NCBI GenBank assembly: GCA_015680685.1
Contig: MNCI01008000.1
Coordinates: 7,456 to 71,455 of the forward strand
Direction: 5' to 3'
Length of the DNA stretch: 64,000 nt
Origin: Gnetum montanum
Lineage: Eukaryota > Streptophyta > Gnetopsida > Gnetales > Gnetaceae
Part shown: in pieces, positions 21,921-36,900 of the stretch
Numbering within the stretch: the first letter of the stretch is position 1
Layout: the number at the start of each line of letters is the position of its first letter
Notes under the pieces: model-generated
The model's database searches: none
Told to the model about the DNA's origin: nothing
The model's input: only the letters and a program-made list of their open reading frames with translations
Translations under genes and position numbers: made by a program

Positions 21921-24900
21921 CTGCAACAAAAATTGGAGCCTTCTTAGTAGCATAAAACATTATATGCAACAAATCCAGACACAACTATCATGCAACTTCA
22001 ACAGGCACATTCTATTCATGACCAACATCTGCATTTTAGTTGGGATAATACTGTCATGCCTCCTTAAAAATATGAAAAAACCAAAACTCTTACAAATTTT
22101 CAAATAGCTATAGGCTACAGTTCTGTGAAATATGATGCAAAATATTATGCTAAAAGATCTCATTTTGTTGTGTTAAGATACCTCCGTTATAGTCTCTCCA
22201 TTTCAAAACCTGAGAAGTATCTAGATTGTATACTTTGCAAATAGATGAAATAGTTGAATTGCTCAAAGAACCTGTCTTGACCTCGGATGCAACAAAATTT
22301 TCAAGCTCTTCTGATGGACGTGGAACCTTTGGAAAAAAACAAACATGATAAAACCATTCTCATTAAATGATACATCGTCTTCATAAATGGAAGAAACTGC
22401 CAGTAAAAATATCATGGCAACAGTTCTTAAATAATATGACATGAAATTTATAAAAAGAGATAAGAATATCCAACATGCCGAAACAGTTGAATTCATTTCA
22501 GAGACAAAAAAATATCACGTAATTTTCCTTCAACAAAAGTTCCACCATTCTATTAATTAAAAATAAATTAGCATGTATTATATGCTGAAAGACATCCAAG
22601 ATTTGGGTACTAACAAACTAGATCTCATTGAGATTGTATTAAGCACCTGTAGTTAGTTGTAAGTTTGTGTGTAAGCACCGTTAGTTATAAGTGGCATGTT
22701 CATTTCTCAGTATACATTTGATTCAGTTCTCTGAGATTTGTTTTTATATGGTATGATGCATACTTCAGAAATGAAGATCAGATTGTGGATCATGTTTGTT
22801 TTTTCTTTTGCCAAAGATTCAAAATCATGGATCACTCATAATTGCAGCCCAGAATCACAACATTAAAAAAATATCAGATTTCTAATAATTTTGGATAACA
22901 TTTGCAATTTTATTGACAAAACATAACAAAAAACCCAGAATCACCTAAAATCCTGATCCAGAATCACCTAGAATAAGACTAATGAACCTAGAATCAGAAT
23001 CATGATTTAAACACCAATCCAGATCACATTGAGATTAATTGCAATTCAAAATCAAAAGCATCGCAATCCTGATCCATATTTCATAACTATGGTATGATAT
23101 TAACCTGGATGCTACCTTATTGCATGCTGGATGTTTTTCCTAAACAATCATTGCTAATCAATGACATGGTAATTCGGTTGGCAACATGTATTTTCTGTGG
23201 TTCAAATAATTCAATTAGCATTCCAAAAATGAGTAGCCACCAATAGAAGTATGCAAAGTGATAAGATTCCAAATCTTATCTACAGTTAAAGTTCTTACCC
23301 AAGGACAGTCTTTGAGTTGACTGTGAAAGTTAATCTTCTTATCAGCAGATATTTCAAGCCGATTCCAAGCATTTGCAGTATCTGAAACTAGCAAACACAA
23401 TCTCTCACTTCCCTGTAAAACAAAGAAGTTGAAGAGAAGTAAATACTGATGTTAAAAAATAAAATTAAAAATATTTTTATAAATAGAAGTTGCACTTGAA
23501 AGAAACAGTTATATATGATCGAAATCATTCAATGAGATATTAGAAAGGGAGAACCAGCCTCTTCTAGCAGACATTTCTTGCTACGTATTTGTATATTTGC
23601 CTAAAAACAAAAACAATCTTTTAATTTAACATTCAGAAGCCAAGCTATTTCACTGGATGCACCTAAAAGCACAATGTAGAGTAAAGAACAACCTGTTGCA
23701 GTCCCCTAACTGTGGGCATACCTTGAACACTGATCTTTAGCAACAATTCTCCTGAACTCACAGTTCAGTCTCACTGACACATGAACTTGGCAAATTCTAA
23801 AACAACGATATCATAAAAGCCAACAAATATGAACGAGTATCGTATTGTCAACAAAGTTTTTAAGATGAAAATGAAGATGGTGTGTTGCAGCAAGCCCATT
23901 TGGACAAAATGATTAGCTTATTTGCTAAACTAGATAATCTAAAAGTGGCATTTAACGAATATCATATGTTACTATAGTTTTTAGTTCTTCGCTAGATGCG
24001 TAGGAGACACTTCGTATCACATTGATGATATCTTTAGATACTATGCAAAGGCCAAATACAGTTAACTTGATATTGTTGGGCACAAGAAAATCTAGGGTTG
24101 TTAAATTAGCAGCAGAGGTCTTAGCCGTTCAAGATGATCAATTTCAAAGTAGCGATGAAGGGCATGGTAAAAGCAAAAGCAAAGACATGGATTAGTGGTT
24201 TTGTAAGAAGAAAGGCTATGTAAAAAAGGACTACTATGCCTACAAAAGGAGGAAGGAACAAAAGGAGAAAGAGGATGTAAAGAAGAAGCCTAAAAAACCA
24301 AACTCAAATAGGACAAAGGATATAATGGATTGATGTTTCTTTGCCTCAACTCTCTAGCAAATCTATCCAAAAACTCTGAAAACATTTACATTCCAGATAG
24401 CGGTGCCTCTTCTCATATATATCCAAATCATAGGTATCTCTACTCTTATAATGAATGTTCATCCAGAATTGTTTGTGCTGCAAATAGTAGAGAGCTTCAG
24501 ATTTGAGGCATAGGAATTGTTGTAACAAAGCAACAAGCTGGACAAGAGATCACCTTTAGAGGGATTCAACATGTCATAAAAATCATAAAGAATGTGTTGT
24601 TTGTTGGGAAATTTGATGGGCTAGGTTGCAGGCTTTCTATTTTTAACGGTGCATGGAGGATCAGCAAATTAGTAATGACACTTTTGAGCAGGACCAAGGA
24701 AACTTTCGTGTATGTTCTATGTATTGCTATTGTCAAGAGACGGGGATGGTGTTGTTACTGTTGTATCAAAAGATTTCAATTTGTGATAAACAGTTAGGAG
24801 ATATTAGGCAAACAGGCTTTAAGTTATTTCAATTTAAATCTTTTATTTCTACTTCCGATTCCTCTAGTTTTGATTTCTGTAGGGATTGTGAGGTTAGAAA

Positions 24901-27900
24901 ATCTAGAAGAGTTGAATTTCAAAGAGATGGATATCATATACGCAAGAGAACAAGTTATATTTAATCTATTCCAATGTTGTTGGTCCTGTAAATCCACCAT
25001 TTATTTTATAACATTTTGTGTTTGATATTTTAAAGCAAATTTGATACATACGTGAAAATACAGACAGATTGAAAAAATAAAAGAGGCTTCTCACAAATAA
25101 TAGAGTTGAACACATCTAATACAACTTCTCTGATTTATGTGCGTGAAAGGGAATAATTCATAAGCGTGCTACCCCAAAAAAGCGCCACAACATAATGGAG
25201 TGGCAAAATGGTACAACAAAACACTAGTAGAACATTCACAAAGCATGGTGACTAGAGCAAATCTACCAAAAATGTTCTGGGCTGAAGAAGTAAGCATGGC
25301 TGCATACCCCATCAACAAAGTCACGTCATTCAACTATGGATGGGCAGATGCCAGTGATTGTATATGGTAAAAAAAATCCCCTACATGCATTTGAGAGTCT
25401 TTGGCTGTGAAGCTTATGTTCATGAACAAAAATCCAACAGGTCCAAGTTGGATGACAGGACACGCAAATGCACTTTAATTGGGTATAGTAGTAATCTTGG
25501 CTACAGATTTTGGAACCAGATTTCCAGGCAAGTAATTTGATCCAGAGATGTAACGTTCAGAGAAGATCCTCTGTTTTCTCGCAACCAGATTGAGAATCAA
25601 GCTAGGAAAAGCTCTATACCTAGTGTGCAGGTTGAACATGAGTCTGTATGGCCTAAAACAAGCTCCGAAACAATGGTAAAAAAGTTTGATATATTTATAA
25701 GGGAGCAGAAATACAACAAAAGCAATTTTCATCAGTGTTTATTTTTCAGGTTAGCAGGCAAACTTTGCATTTTACTACTTTATGTTGATGATATGCATGC
25801 TTATTGCTTTTAATGATACAGTAAAAATTGAACATTTAACATCTGAAATAGGAAAAAGATTTGTCATGAAAGACTTAAGACCAACAACAAAAATTCTTGG
25901 CATGGAAATTGTAAAGATTACATTATATCCATTTATACATATAGGACCAACAACAAACCCTGATTTTCCAAATATGCCTCTTTCCAAAATAATGTTTAGA
26001 AGTGGTATGAAACATCTATCTATCAATTACAAAATGTTTATCAAACATTTGAACTACAGCAGGTCATATTTTCAGTTTCTTCTACTGACAAGAGTTACAC
26101 ACCTTGGCTGAGATTATTTATAGTTAAAGCTATCACGGGAAGATTACTAACTAAGGATTACCTTTGCAACCAAAGTATTATACAGAATAATAACTGCATT
26201 TTTTGCTCACAGGTGCCAAAGACACTAAATCATCTATTCTATCGGGTGTTAAAACCCGAAATAAGTGAGACATAGGTACACCCCAAGATATATAGTCCAA
26301 TTAGAACTTTATATAACTCAGCATTGCCCACTGGAATTGAACCATGACCTGGAGCTTCCAAATCAAGTGTCTTACCACTAGGCTAACACCTTATTGTTAA
26401 ACCATATATTGTAGCAACTGTCAATGTCCTTTGTGATTTTATTATGGCAACACTTTCAATGGGCCTTAGGACATGCTCTGTTATAATCAGATCTGAAAAC
26501 ACACTACAAATGCTCTAGAGAAATTATTAGAACCCTACATATCTGAATAAATCATTAGAGGCAAAATACTGTGCTGTAGCAAACACTATAAATCACTCTC
26601 AAAACATTCTAAACTCTAGCAAACATTTGCTGTGACAAAATGAAAGCAGAATGAAAACAGTAAAAATAGCACAAGAACACAGAGAGTTATGTGGTTCAGG
26701 CCCTTTTTACCCTACTTCCACAACAATGCTGATCTGCCTTCTATTCTTCTCAAATCTTCATGACACAAGCCATCCTTGTAACTTTTCCAAACACCCAATC
26801 TGTTATTCCAACAAATCTCAGATCAACACCAACAAGACTCACGTCTCCAAGGTAAAACCTTGATACAATGCTTTCACTTCAAAGCACACCCTAAAGGCTA
26901 CCCCAAGCCTTCTATTTATGAAGAAACATGAGGACCAAACCCCAATCCTAATACATGTGGGATAAAACACATCCCCACATCAAATGCAACATAAAAGGAA
27001 ATACAACAATTAATGTATTTGTCTTCATTTTTCCAACATTCTTCCAACATGCTCAACAATCTTCACAAAATATAGTTGATTTCATAGCGGTGTAGCATCA
27101 AAGGGAACTGAATAAAATTAGAGATAAAGTTTGGGAAGCCTTACCATGGTGTATTTGGTATACATTATGGAAAGAAAGAAACATTCGGCTTTTTTAGCAA
27201 AAGCATTGTTACCCAGAACCATTATGGACAAAAGCCTTAATGTTATAACAAGACCTAGCACATTAGAGAAGGAATTGTCACTGGTAAACCAATGTTGAAT
27301 CTATTTCTTAGACTAATTCTATTTTGTGTTATAATACATAGGTGCATGATATGTCTATCATTAGGAATGATTTTCACTGTTCTTTGGAACATGTATTCAA
27401 AGTTTTTATTATGAATTGTTATTGTGACCTAGCCGCTATAGTTCCAAGGTCTGCCATTTACTCACCCAAAAAAATGGAATAAAGAATAAACAATGTCTGT
27501 CAATTTCAATGTGCTTTGTTTTGTCATGTTGGACAGGCAGCTGTATTATCACAATAGCAAGAAAGGTCTATCATTTGTCATCCCCAAGTCTTGCATAAAG
27601 TTCTTAAGCCATAAGAGTTCACAAACCCTATGTGCCACAGCTCTATGTTCTACTTCTGCACTACATCTTTGAACCACAGTTTGCTACTTACTATGCCAGG
27701 TGACTAAGCTTCCAACAATAAATACACAATATCCTGATCTAGACCTCTTATCATCAGGTGATCCAGCTCAATCAGGCATCTCAAATGGTCATGATTTGAA
27801 AATAACAGTCCCAATTTCCATTTTCTAGCTTACATAAGAAGAATAATATGATCCATTCAAACTTTCTGTAGTTTTCTTTTTGACACTAGAATTTTTCGAA

Positions 27901-30900
27901 AACTCCATTGTTAATGCAAAAAACAATGCTTTCTTAATAAAAAAATTTAAGCAAATAAAATGTCTAACCGCTACTCATGGTAACAAACCTCCGTTCTAAT
28001 ATTAAAATTGTGCACACAAAAAATGTTCATGATAGTAACAAACCTGAAGGGCTCTCCAGTGCGAGTGTGCACGGAACAGGTTCCAAAGTAGAAAAATGTT
28101 TGGGAGAGGAAGGACCTGACAGTGTCATACATACAACATGAAACTGCATTTTATGTAATTTCAACATATAAAGAAAGCATCTTCTACCATTTTTGAGTGA
28201 TACTGTAACTTCCAGAAACCTGTGCCTCCTGGGAATGCATTCCCGGGAAAAATCCCATGTCCCGCATGTTCTGGGAACGTTAGAGCATTCCTGGAACGGC
28301 AGGAACTCGATGGGAACATTTGGAAAGCAATGTTTTAAACGTTTATAAAGTAAATTGAAAAGTAAATGCACAGAAGTCCTAACTTAAACATAGAGTTTTA
28401 GTTTTTTATTTTAAAAAACTGATTTTTACTCTAACCTCAATGTTTCAAATTGCTATTGTACATAATTTCAAATATTTGATGTTATTGTTATCGAAGAGGC
28501 CTAAAGTTAAAACTAATAAAATAATGTTACATGTTTATAAAACTTTTTATTTATTTTTAATATTTTCTTAATTGATACATATTATTAAATATAATATACA
28601 TGTTTCATTCGTATATGCATGCAAGTTTCTGACCCATTCCATAAAAACACCTGACGTTCCTGAACTCATTTGGGTCCCATGTTCCCAAACCCAATAAGGC
28701 ATAGGCAGAAACAACTGATATAAAACTAGTTTGAAATACATTTGTATTAACGTCAGAGAAAAAAAATCATATTTATGTTGTTACGTTGTAAATGAATTAA
28801 AGGAAACTGCCATGCCAGAAGTAAATCCAAATGGGTAAGCGAAAACTTAACACAACGAAGAAATAAAACTTCATGGATTTGTATTCATGAATGTTTCTCC
28901 TTGGTGGCTTCCACGGTTTTTATTTCTAAATTTAAATAATAAGAAATAAATGCTGGATGGGAATTATTTGCATCTCATCTTTGTACAGCATTTCTGTTCC
29001 AAATATCATTGTTTGAAATGTTTTTTATTCTGAACTCCTTTTTCTGGTTTACATTGATTAAGACTTTTAGAGATGATTCAATTAGGAAGCAGGTTCATCA
29101 TTTTATCTATCATCAACTGAGAGATTGCTTTACTCAAAGAGGAAAGTACCAATTTGATAATACTAACAAATGACCGTAAGAAATGTGGAGATTGAGAAAA
29201 GTAACTACAACAGTGAGTTCTTCTATAGGGAGGAGAAAGGGTATGGCAAACACATGATAGGTTTAGCAAAGGAAGAGGAAGACTATCATTAAAAGGTTCA
29301 TAAAATCATCTTTTATCATTTTATATGTCATAAATTAACATTATCTTACGCAGTTGATAATATTAACATCTGGCCTACCAAGTGGGGCGATTGAGGAGCA
29401 GATACAACAGCGAAATCCAAAGCAGTTGAATATTAGAATACAACTTGAAAGGTCTTTTGCAAGATTACCTTTAGCATAAGATCAGCCATGCAGACCATCA
29501 GGTATATACTTTGAGACTCAACCAAGAATGTACAAAGACTTCGTCCAACTTTACCATGAATGATATGACATGAACTTTTTGAATGTGCAATGCTTTTGAG
29601 GCAATACAATATTTTCTGTCAGGAATACTTAAGTTCAACATCATTAAAGACACTAGATCTATATTTTTTAAGGATATATTAAAGAGTAGTATTATTTTAT
29701 GACTCTAAAATTCACATCTATTCAAGCAGATAAAATATGGATAAGATTTTCTTTAATTGCCTCATAGAAACAGTTGCATATCACTTTTAGGGATATTATA
29801 GAAAAACGTCAACTAAAGAATAGGGGGTTTGACTGTTTCAAAAAGGATTCTAACCCAAAGCCTTCATGCTCATCCTACCATGCAGGGTTCTAGAAGGGTT
29901 AGTAGATGAGCGAAAGTCTAATTTCTTTGAGTGGCTGTGCCCAAGCTCAAACCCATAGTTTCTGACTTGAGAAACAAGCACCTTACCATCAGTCCAAATA
30001 ATGGTACCACTATTCTTAAAATGCTTTAAATGCCAAAAAATCTATTGCAGTGCTGGTCAACCCCACAATGCTTCACTTTTTCCATGATTAGAGTAACTAA
30101 CCCTAGTTAATTCCCTGATTTGAAATAAATAATGTTATTGTTGGTGCTGTTGAACCCAATTAAATGTTTCCTGCATTTTTCATCTATAACAGTTTATTAT
30201 AAAAATTAATATCGAATTGAGAGGCTTGACTGAGTAGTCATTTTAGAGATTACAATTATAGAATGTACGAGATTAGAAGCTTGAAATAGCATGAAATATA
30301 TGTATTATCCCACTACTATGAATGATAAAATTTCCAAATTGTTATCAACAATCTAATTCCCTGTTATACTAAAATTTGAAACTCAAAAAAATAGTAAATT
30401 TAACTTTAAAATGGTAACAAACCAAGTAAAAGAATTAGCTTATTAAAATGTTGAACCCAAAAAACATAAGTGATGCGCACACATGAAATGCAATAGCATC
30501 TCAATCTTTGAAAACACTTAATCATATCTTCTAACCCCAAACATAAAAATACATTATATACATGAATAAGAAAAGCTGCATTCTATGCTACTCAGTACTC
30601 ACCGAAAAAAGAGCTGTAATTGGAAGAAACCCCATAGAGATGTACATATATCTTCGGTGGTAAATTGCACCACTGGGAGAAAACATAAATTTATAAAATT
30701 TGTATTTCTTCATGGGGAATCATCAAAAAATAAAATATTTACAAGCACAGGGTTTTTCATTAATCAGAGATATACGTTATAACTGGAATACAAGAAAACT
30801 CAAAAAACAAATCTCCTTTGAAATACATTGCAAACAATTATCAAATTAAAACAATACACCTGCATTTTCTAGAAGGATGAAATAGTAAAGTTGGTAAAAT

Positions 30901-33900
30901 TGACCTATGAAATGATCAAATACAAACATTAATATCAGATATCTTATACAATAAAAAAAACGTTTCCAAAGAACCCAGGTGCATCGGATCTGGCACACTT
31001 CTGCCCTATCGATGTGTGCAATATTCTACTAAGGCTTTTTTCCAAGATGCTGGTGAGCAGGTTATTGCCCCTCATGCCTAAGCTGGTAGGGGAACACCAG
31101 GCAGGTTTTGTGCAGGGCCGGTTCATACAAGACCAAGTGATCCTCCTACAGGAGGTCATTCATGCCATGAAGGAAGCTAGTTTCCCAGGCATGTGCCTGC
31201 AATTACACATCACAAAAGCCTATGGTACGGTCAGTTAGGAGGCTTTGGCTACAGTTATGAGGATGAAAGGCTTGGATGTGCAATTTATTAAATTTTTGCA
31301 TTCATCTTCAAGCTTCTGGGGCATACTCTTTTGACATCAGGGGGCAATTGTGGGGCTTTTCCTCCCCTAGTAGAGGCTCACAACAGGGGGACCCCCTGTC
31401 CCTGCTTTTGTTTATCCTGGTGATGGATACTCTCCAATATTATTGGAAAGCTGAAGGTATCAAAGGACCTGAGATTGCGGGAGTGGAATGTCTTGCTGAA
31501 CATTATGCAGATGACACTATGCTTCAAACATAAGCAGGGGTCCCTTAGGCATGTGGTGTGGATAGGGCCCTCGGCCCGATGGCGGGGGAGCTTGGGCTCG
31601 AAATAAATCAGGGCAAGTCCTCACTACATCTAATTAACATTGATACAAGGGTTGCAGGTTATATCTCACAGGAGTCGAGAATTCTTCGTGGATCATCGAC
31701 AAACTCATATCTAGGGATTCCCTTGTTTGAATGGGGGAAGAAAAGGACATGGCTAAAGTTGATTCAGCATTTGGAGTGTCAAGTAGGAAACTAGGCCAAC
31801 CATTTCCTTACACACAAGGGGAGAATTCTCTTGGTGTCTTCTATTGTGTCTGCTATGGCTAGATTTGTGGCCTCGGTTGCGGCTCCCCTAAAGGCTGTTG
31901 GACTACAAATCAATAGAATCATCCACAATTTTATCTGTTCTAGTGGGGGCGGGTGGGTGGGTGGGGGAGGGCGTTGGGGGGTTGCATAGCCGCATTCATT
32001 TAGTTGGGTGGGACACAATTGCCAAGTGGGGGGATTGTGGATATTTAAATTTGAAGATGAGCGAGCTATTGTTGGGGCATCAACAGCTCATGATGCACTT
32101 GGTCCAACGCACGGGAGGAGCTGCACAATGGATTAGGATCATGGCAAACAGCTACAAATGTTGGGAGGTGGGACAACACACCTCTTTAGTTTGGAAGACA
32201 TTTTGTGGCCATGCACAGCTTGCGCTAATGCACGGATGGATGGGGGAGAACACATGGAAAATTGTGTGGGATCTATAACCACCAGTAAATGGTTGGAGGA
32301 GTCTCTAGTGGGGATGATTGCCGAAGAAAATAAAAATGTTTCTATGGTTAATTGTGCATAATGCGCTACCAGTGTGTGTGGTCCTCTGTCGTCAAGGCTT
32401 AAGAATTAATAATACTTGCCCATTATGTTTAAATAACCTTGAAACAGTGCTGCACTTTACTTGCCAATGCCTATACATGCATGATACATGGCAACTTTTG
32501 TGTTTGCATGGGTAGGCGGTTTTTTTCTTTTTTTTTTTGAGGAAATGTTCGGGATCATATTACTGAAGAAAAAATACAAGATATTACAACATGTGGGTCA
32601 ACGACATGGGCCCAAATCGGAGGTTTTAAAGCCTCAATCGATTGTGCAAACTGAGCACCAGACACTCACGCCGAGAGCACAAAATCGTAAACAATGCAAG
32701 GGGCGCACCCCCCCAAAACACCAGGGGGGTCACCCCTTCACCCTTCAGGCTGGGGGGGCGGCAAATGACACTGTGTGAATTCTTGAAAAACCGCATGAAA
32801 CATGGGACCCATGGCCTCCTGGTTGGGGGGGGGGCACAAGAAAAAATGGTCTCGCTACGAACTCGTCGACAACCTATAACAAGCGCAGTGTGGACGTTCG
32901 AGGGCATGGGTAGGCGTTTTTGAATGGTGACTCCATGGCAGGTTTCCTATTATGGGAGATTTGGAAGGTGTGCAATTGCCCTATGTTTAGGTCGCAAAGG
33001 ATCCCGTTGTCTATGCAACTTGCTTCATCTACATGTCACACATGGTAAGAGCTCACTGCTGCCATGGCCCCCACATTTGAGCCAAGTTGTGCAACATTCA
33101 TGGAGAACATGGAGCTTTGGAGGATGGTCGTAAGAATTGGGTGGGACGAGTTGCCGCACCCAATGCTAGCGGATAACTCCTTTTATCATAACTGGCAAGA
33201 TGATGCCACCATTTTCCAAGGGACCAGAATTATCTTGACTAAGGCAACGCTGGCCATGTACTTGGGGATTCATACCATGGGGGAACTAGTGTTGCCTACA
33301 TCATGTAGGCTCCAAGGTGCTGAAATTTTTTTTGACAAGATGGTGCCACGTATGCGGAGTGGGCAAGTGCCAAAGGCGTTGCCATAATCTGGCAACACGC
33401 AGCTGATTTGGTGGACAAGTTCTTCGTTCAATCTAGTAATTCAGCCAAGTTGCAAGGGACACATTTTGCGCTGCTTAAGTGCTTGAGGCTGGAGCACCAT
33501 GTTAATTTGCCTAAATTTTTTCTAGAGTCATTGCATAAGAAGCGCCGAGGACACAACTCTAGGCTCATTATTTCGCTATGGTGGGTTGCCTTGCCTGGGC
33601 CGTCATTGCAACATCCATTGGGATCCCGGTTGTCATGCCATAGGATTTATGTTCGCTGTCCAACTGAGAGGATATGGGTTGAGTTGTAGCCCATGGCAAT
33701 GCTTGTTTCTACTAACCCAAAGGGTCCAAGTTTGGGGGCATTTCTGACTCGATCATAGGAGATGCAACGGTTTGCAAAAGAGGCAACAGAGGAAGCTAGG
33801 TCTAATGAGCGGCATCTCTAGGAAGCCAAGTAAGCTGCCTGTGAAGAGGCATTCCAACACATGCAAGCTCAACAGGAGGCAGAGTTTAGGGGAAAAGCAT

Positions 33901-36900
33901 AGGAGCAGGAGCAAGAGTTGACACAACGCGAGGAGCTACACAAGGCAAGTGCTAGGGTGGTCCTTTTGGACCAGCTAAAGGTGCAAATTAGGGAAGAGCT
34001 CGAACAAGAGGCGCAAGAGTGACAGGAGAGGGAGAGACTCAAGCAGGTGGTATGGCAATGGGAACAGGAGGAGGCTGAGTAGATGCGCAGACAACTGGAT
34101 TGGGCCCATGCCTAGAATGCCAATATGTGGCTTAGTAGGGGTCACTGCCCCTATCTCCTGTTAAACATTAATTGTGAGTCTCCATGGTCAGCTCTACATT
34201 GGCACATTTGTCGATCCTCTTGTCAGTTACACCCTCATGGGGAGGCTGCCTTCAAGGACTTCCAGCAAGCGGCTACATTTGTCAATTCAGAGCACCACTG
34301 TAATGTGCTCAACAACATTCATAACCAGGAAATTCCTGATTATCCTCGTTGGAAATTCCTGATTATCCTCGTGTGGTTTGGTGTCTTGGCTGCATGGCTT
34401 GGTTTAGGGCTTTCTTAGCCATGTGGAAAGACTGCAAAGTCATACCTGGAGAGTGCCTTGCAACTCAACATCAACTAACAATCATGGATTTAGCTATACA
34501 GAGCTTTAAAGGTAGCATAGCAAAAGGGACTAAATGCATAAAATGGTGGAATTTGAAGAAAGATTAAAGCATCTTATTCAAAGAACACTTGCTTCACAAA
34601 GGAACTTGGAATTAAGGTTGCTCTGCAAATTTAATGTGGGGCCAACTAGAAATTTGCATTTAAAAAATTGGAAAGAACATTTTGGGTGAAATAAAAGGCA
34701 AAAAATACATCCTAAAGGAGACATGGTGGTAGAGTGATAAAGTGCAACATGCTATCCAAAATAAGAGAAAAATGCTTTAAAAAATAGCAGCAAAGCACTA
34801 GCCAAGAAAACAGGTTGATATACAAAATAACAAACAAAGAAGGAGGCAACCATAGCAGTAGCCAAAGCCAAACATAAGGCCTTGGATAGCTTTTATGAGA
34901 AATTAGGAACAAAGGAAGGAGAAGAATCTATTTATAAATTAGCATAATATGAAACAAGAAATGTAAGGACATTGATCATGTCAAATGCATCAAGGAAGCA
35001 AATGAAAGAACTTTGGTAAAAGATAATGATATTTTGGATAGGTGGAAAATTTATTTTCAAAAATTAATAAATGAAGAATTTCCAAGAGAAGAGATCGAAG
35101 AAGAAGAACCAAATTTTGGTTTGGTTAATGAACTTTGCTTCTCTGAGGTCAAGATAGCCTTATCAAAGATGAAAAATGGAAAAGCTATTGGACCAAATAA
35201 CATTCCTATAGAAGCTTGGAAAGCATTGGAAGATACAAAAGTTTCTTTGCTGATACAATTATTTAACAAAATTTTGAAGGATAGAGAAATACACAACAAT
35301 TGGAGAAAAAGATTTGTTGTTCCCATTTATAAAAATAAAGGAGATGTATAAAATTGTGAAAACTATAGAGGGATCAAGTTAATGAGCCATACTATGAAGC
35401 TTTGGGAGAGAGTGATAGAGCAATGTCTCAAACTTAAATCAACAATCTCAAAAAATTAATTTGGATTTATGCCAGGGAGATCTACTATAGAGGCTATTTT
35501 TTTGATATGACAACTGATGGAGAAGTTCAAAAAACATAGAAAAAATCTACATAGTCTAGAGATATAATTTGGTAGGCCTTGCGAAGGGAAAACATCCCTG
35601 ATAAATATATAAAGTGATTCAAGACATGTATGAAGGAGCTACCACTAAAATTAGAACAAATTATGGAATAGCATCAGTCACAATAAGTCTACATCAAGGG
35701 TCTGCACTTAGCCCATACTTATTTGCTATTATTATGGATGAATTAACAAAGGAATACAAGATGAAATCCCTTGGTGTATGCTATTTGTAGATAATCTTGT
35801 GTTAGTGGATACATCTCAAGAAAATATTGCTACTAAAATGGAGAAGTAGAGACATGCCATAGAATCAAAAGGCTTAAAAATTAGCAAAAGTAAGACAGAA
35901 TATATGGAATGCAATTTTAATGACAACATAAACAATGGAGAAATAGAAGTGACTATTCAAGGCAAAAAAAGTCCCTCACTACAAATAGTTTCAATACCTA
36001 GGATCAATCCTCCAATCAAATGGTGAAATTCATAAACATATCAGAAATAAAATTGTGGCAGAATGGTCAAAATGAAGATAGGCTAGTGGTGTTCTATGTG
36101 ATAAAAGAATACCAATAAAATTAAAGAGGAGATCTTATAGGACAGAAATTAGGCCTACTATCTTATATGGTGTTGAATGTTGGCCAATACAAAGGAGCCA
36201 TGAACAACATATCAGTGTGGTAGAGATGTGAATGCTTTAATAAAAATGTTGAATGTTACTAGAAGAGATAAACTACATAATACAAACATCAAAGGAAGAC
36301 TTGGCGTGGCTTCTATTTCAGATAAGCTACAAGAATGGCAGCTTAGATGGTTTGGACATGTGCAAAGAAGATCAAACAATGAGCCTATAAGCAAAGGTTG
36401 CTACATCACTATTCTAGGAAAACTGCCAAAAAGAAGATCAAAAAAGACATGGGAAAAAGCAATCAAAGATGATTTGAACAAACTACAAATAAACAAAGAT
36501 CTAGCTCTTCATAGAGGTGAATGGTGAAAAAGAACTCATGTAGCTGATCCCATTTTGTTGGGACAACGCTAGGATGATGATAATGATGAGTTCCATAATC
36601 ATTACATAAAGAACTAGCAATTAAACAACCTCAAGACATCCGAATTTATACTAGAAGACTTCTATACAATGCTATTACAACTCTTAATGATGGGTCACAA
36701 CTATTCAGAAGGATAAAAGAAGAGGACAACTATGGTATAGACGATATAAAAAAGGTATAAAGCAACATGGAAAATATGCATTTCAAAAGGCAGAGATTTG
36801 ATCAAGGACAATTATGGCAAAAAGAACATAGGTTGGAATCAATTCCAAAGATGAACCATCACCAGTTTCAGTACCAATTATATGATGTTATGAACTTCTG

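Noticed and set aside
26333-26390. Functional tRNA gene
   Set aside because: Box A and box B are present, but there is no acceptor-stem pairing or anticodon loop, and several degenerate copies exist.
28027-28371. 114-codon minus-strand ORF
   Set aside because: It overlaps exon 6 but in another frame. Only the 72-bp exon frame fits the spliced protein.
28180-28720. DNA transposon with inverted ends (CCCATGTTCC-like and GGGAACG-like blocks)
   Set aside because: The blocks recur but do not form clear terminal inverted repeats or a target duplication.
32626-32923. Overlapping 93-codon ORFs on both strands
   Set aside because: They arise inside the polyA retroposon from low-complexity G/C runs and have no domain.
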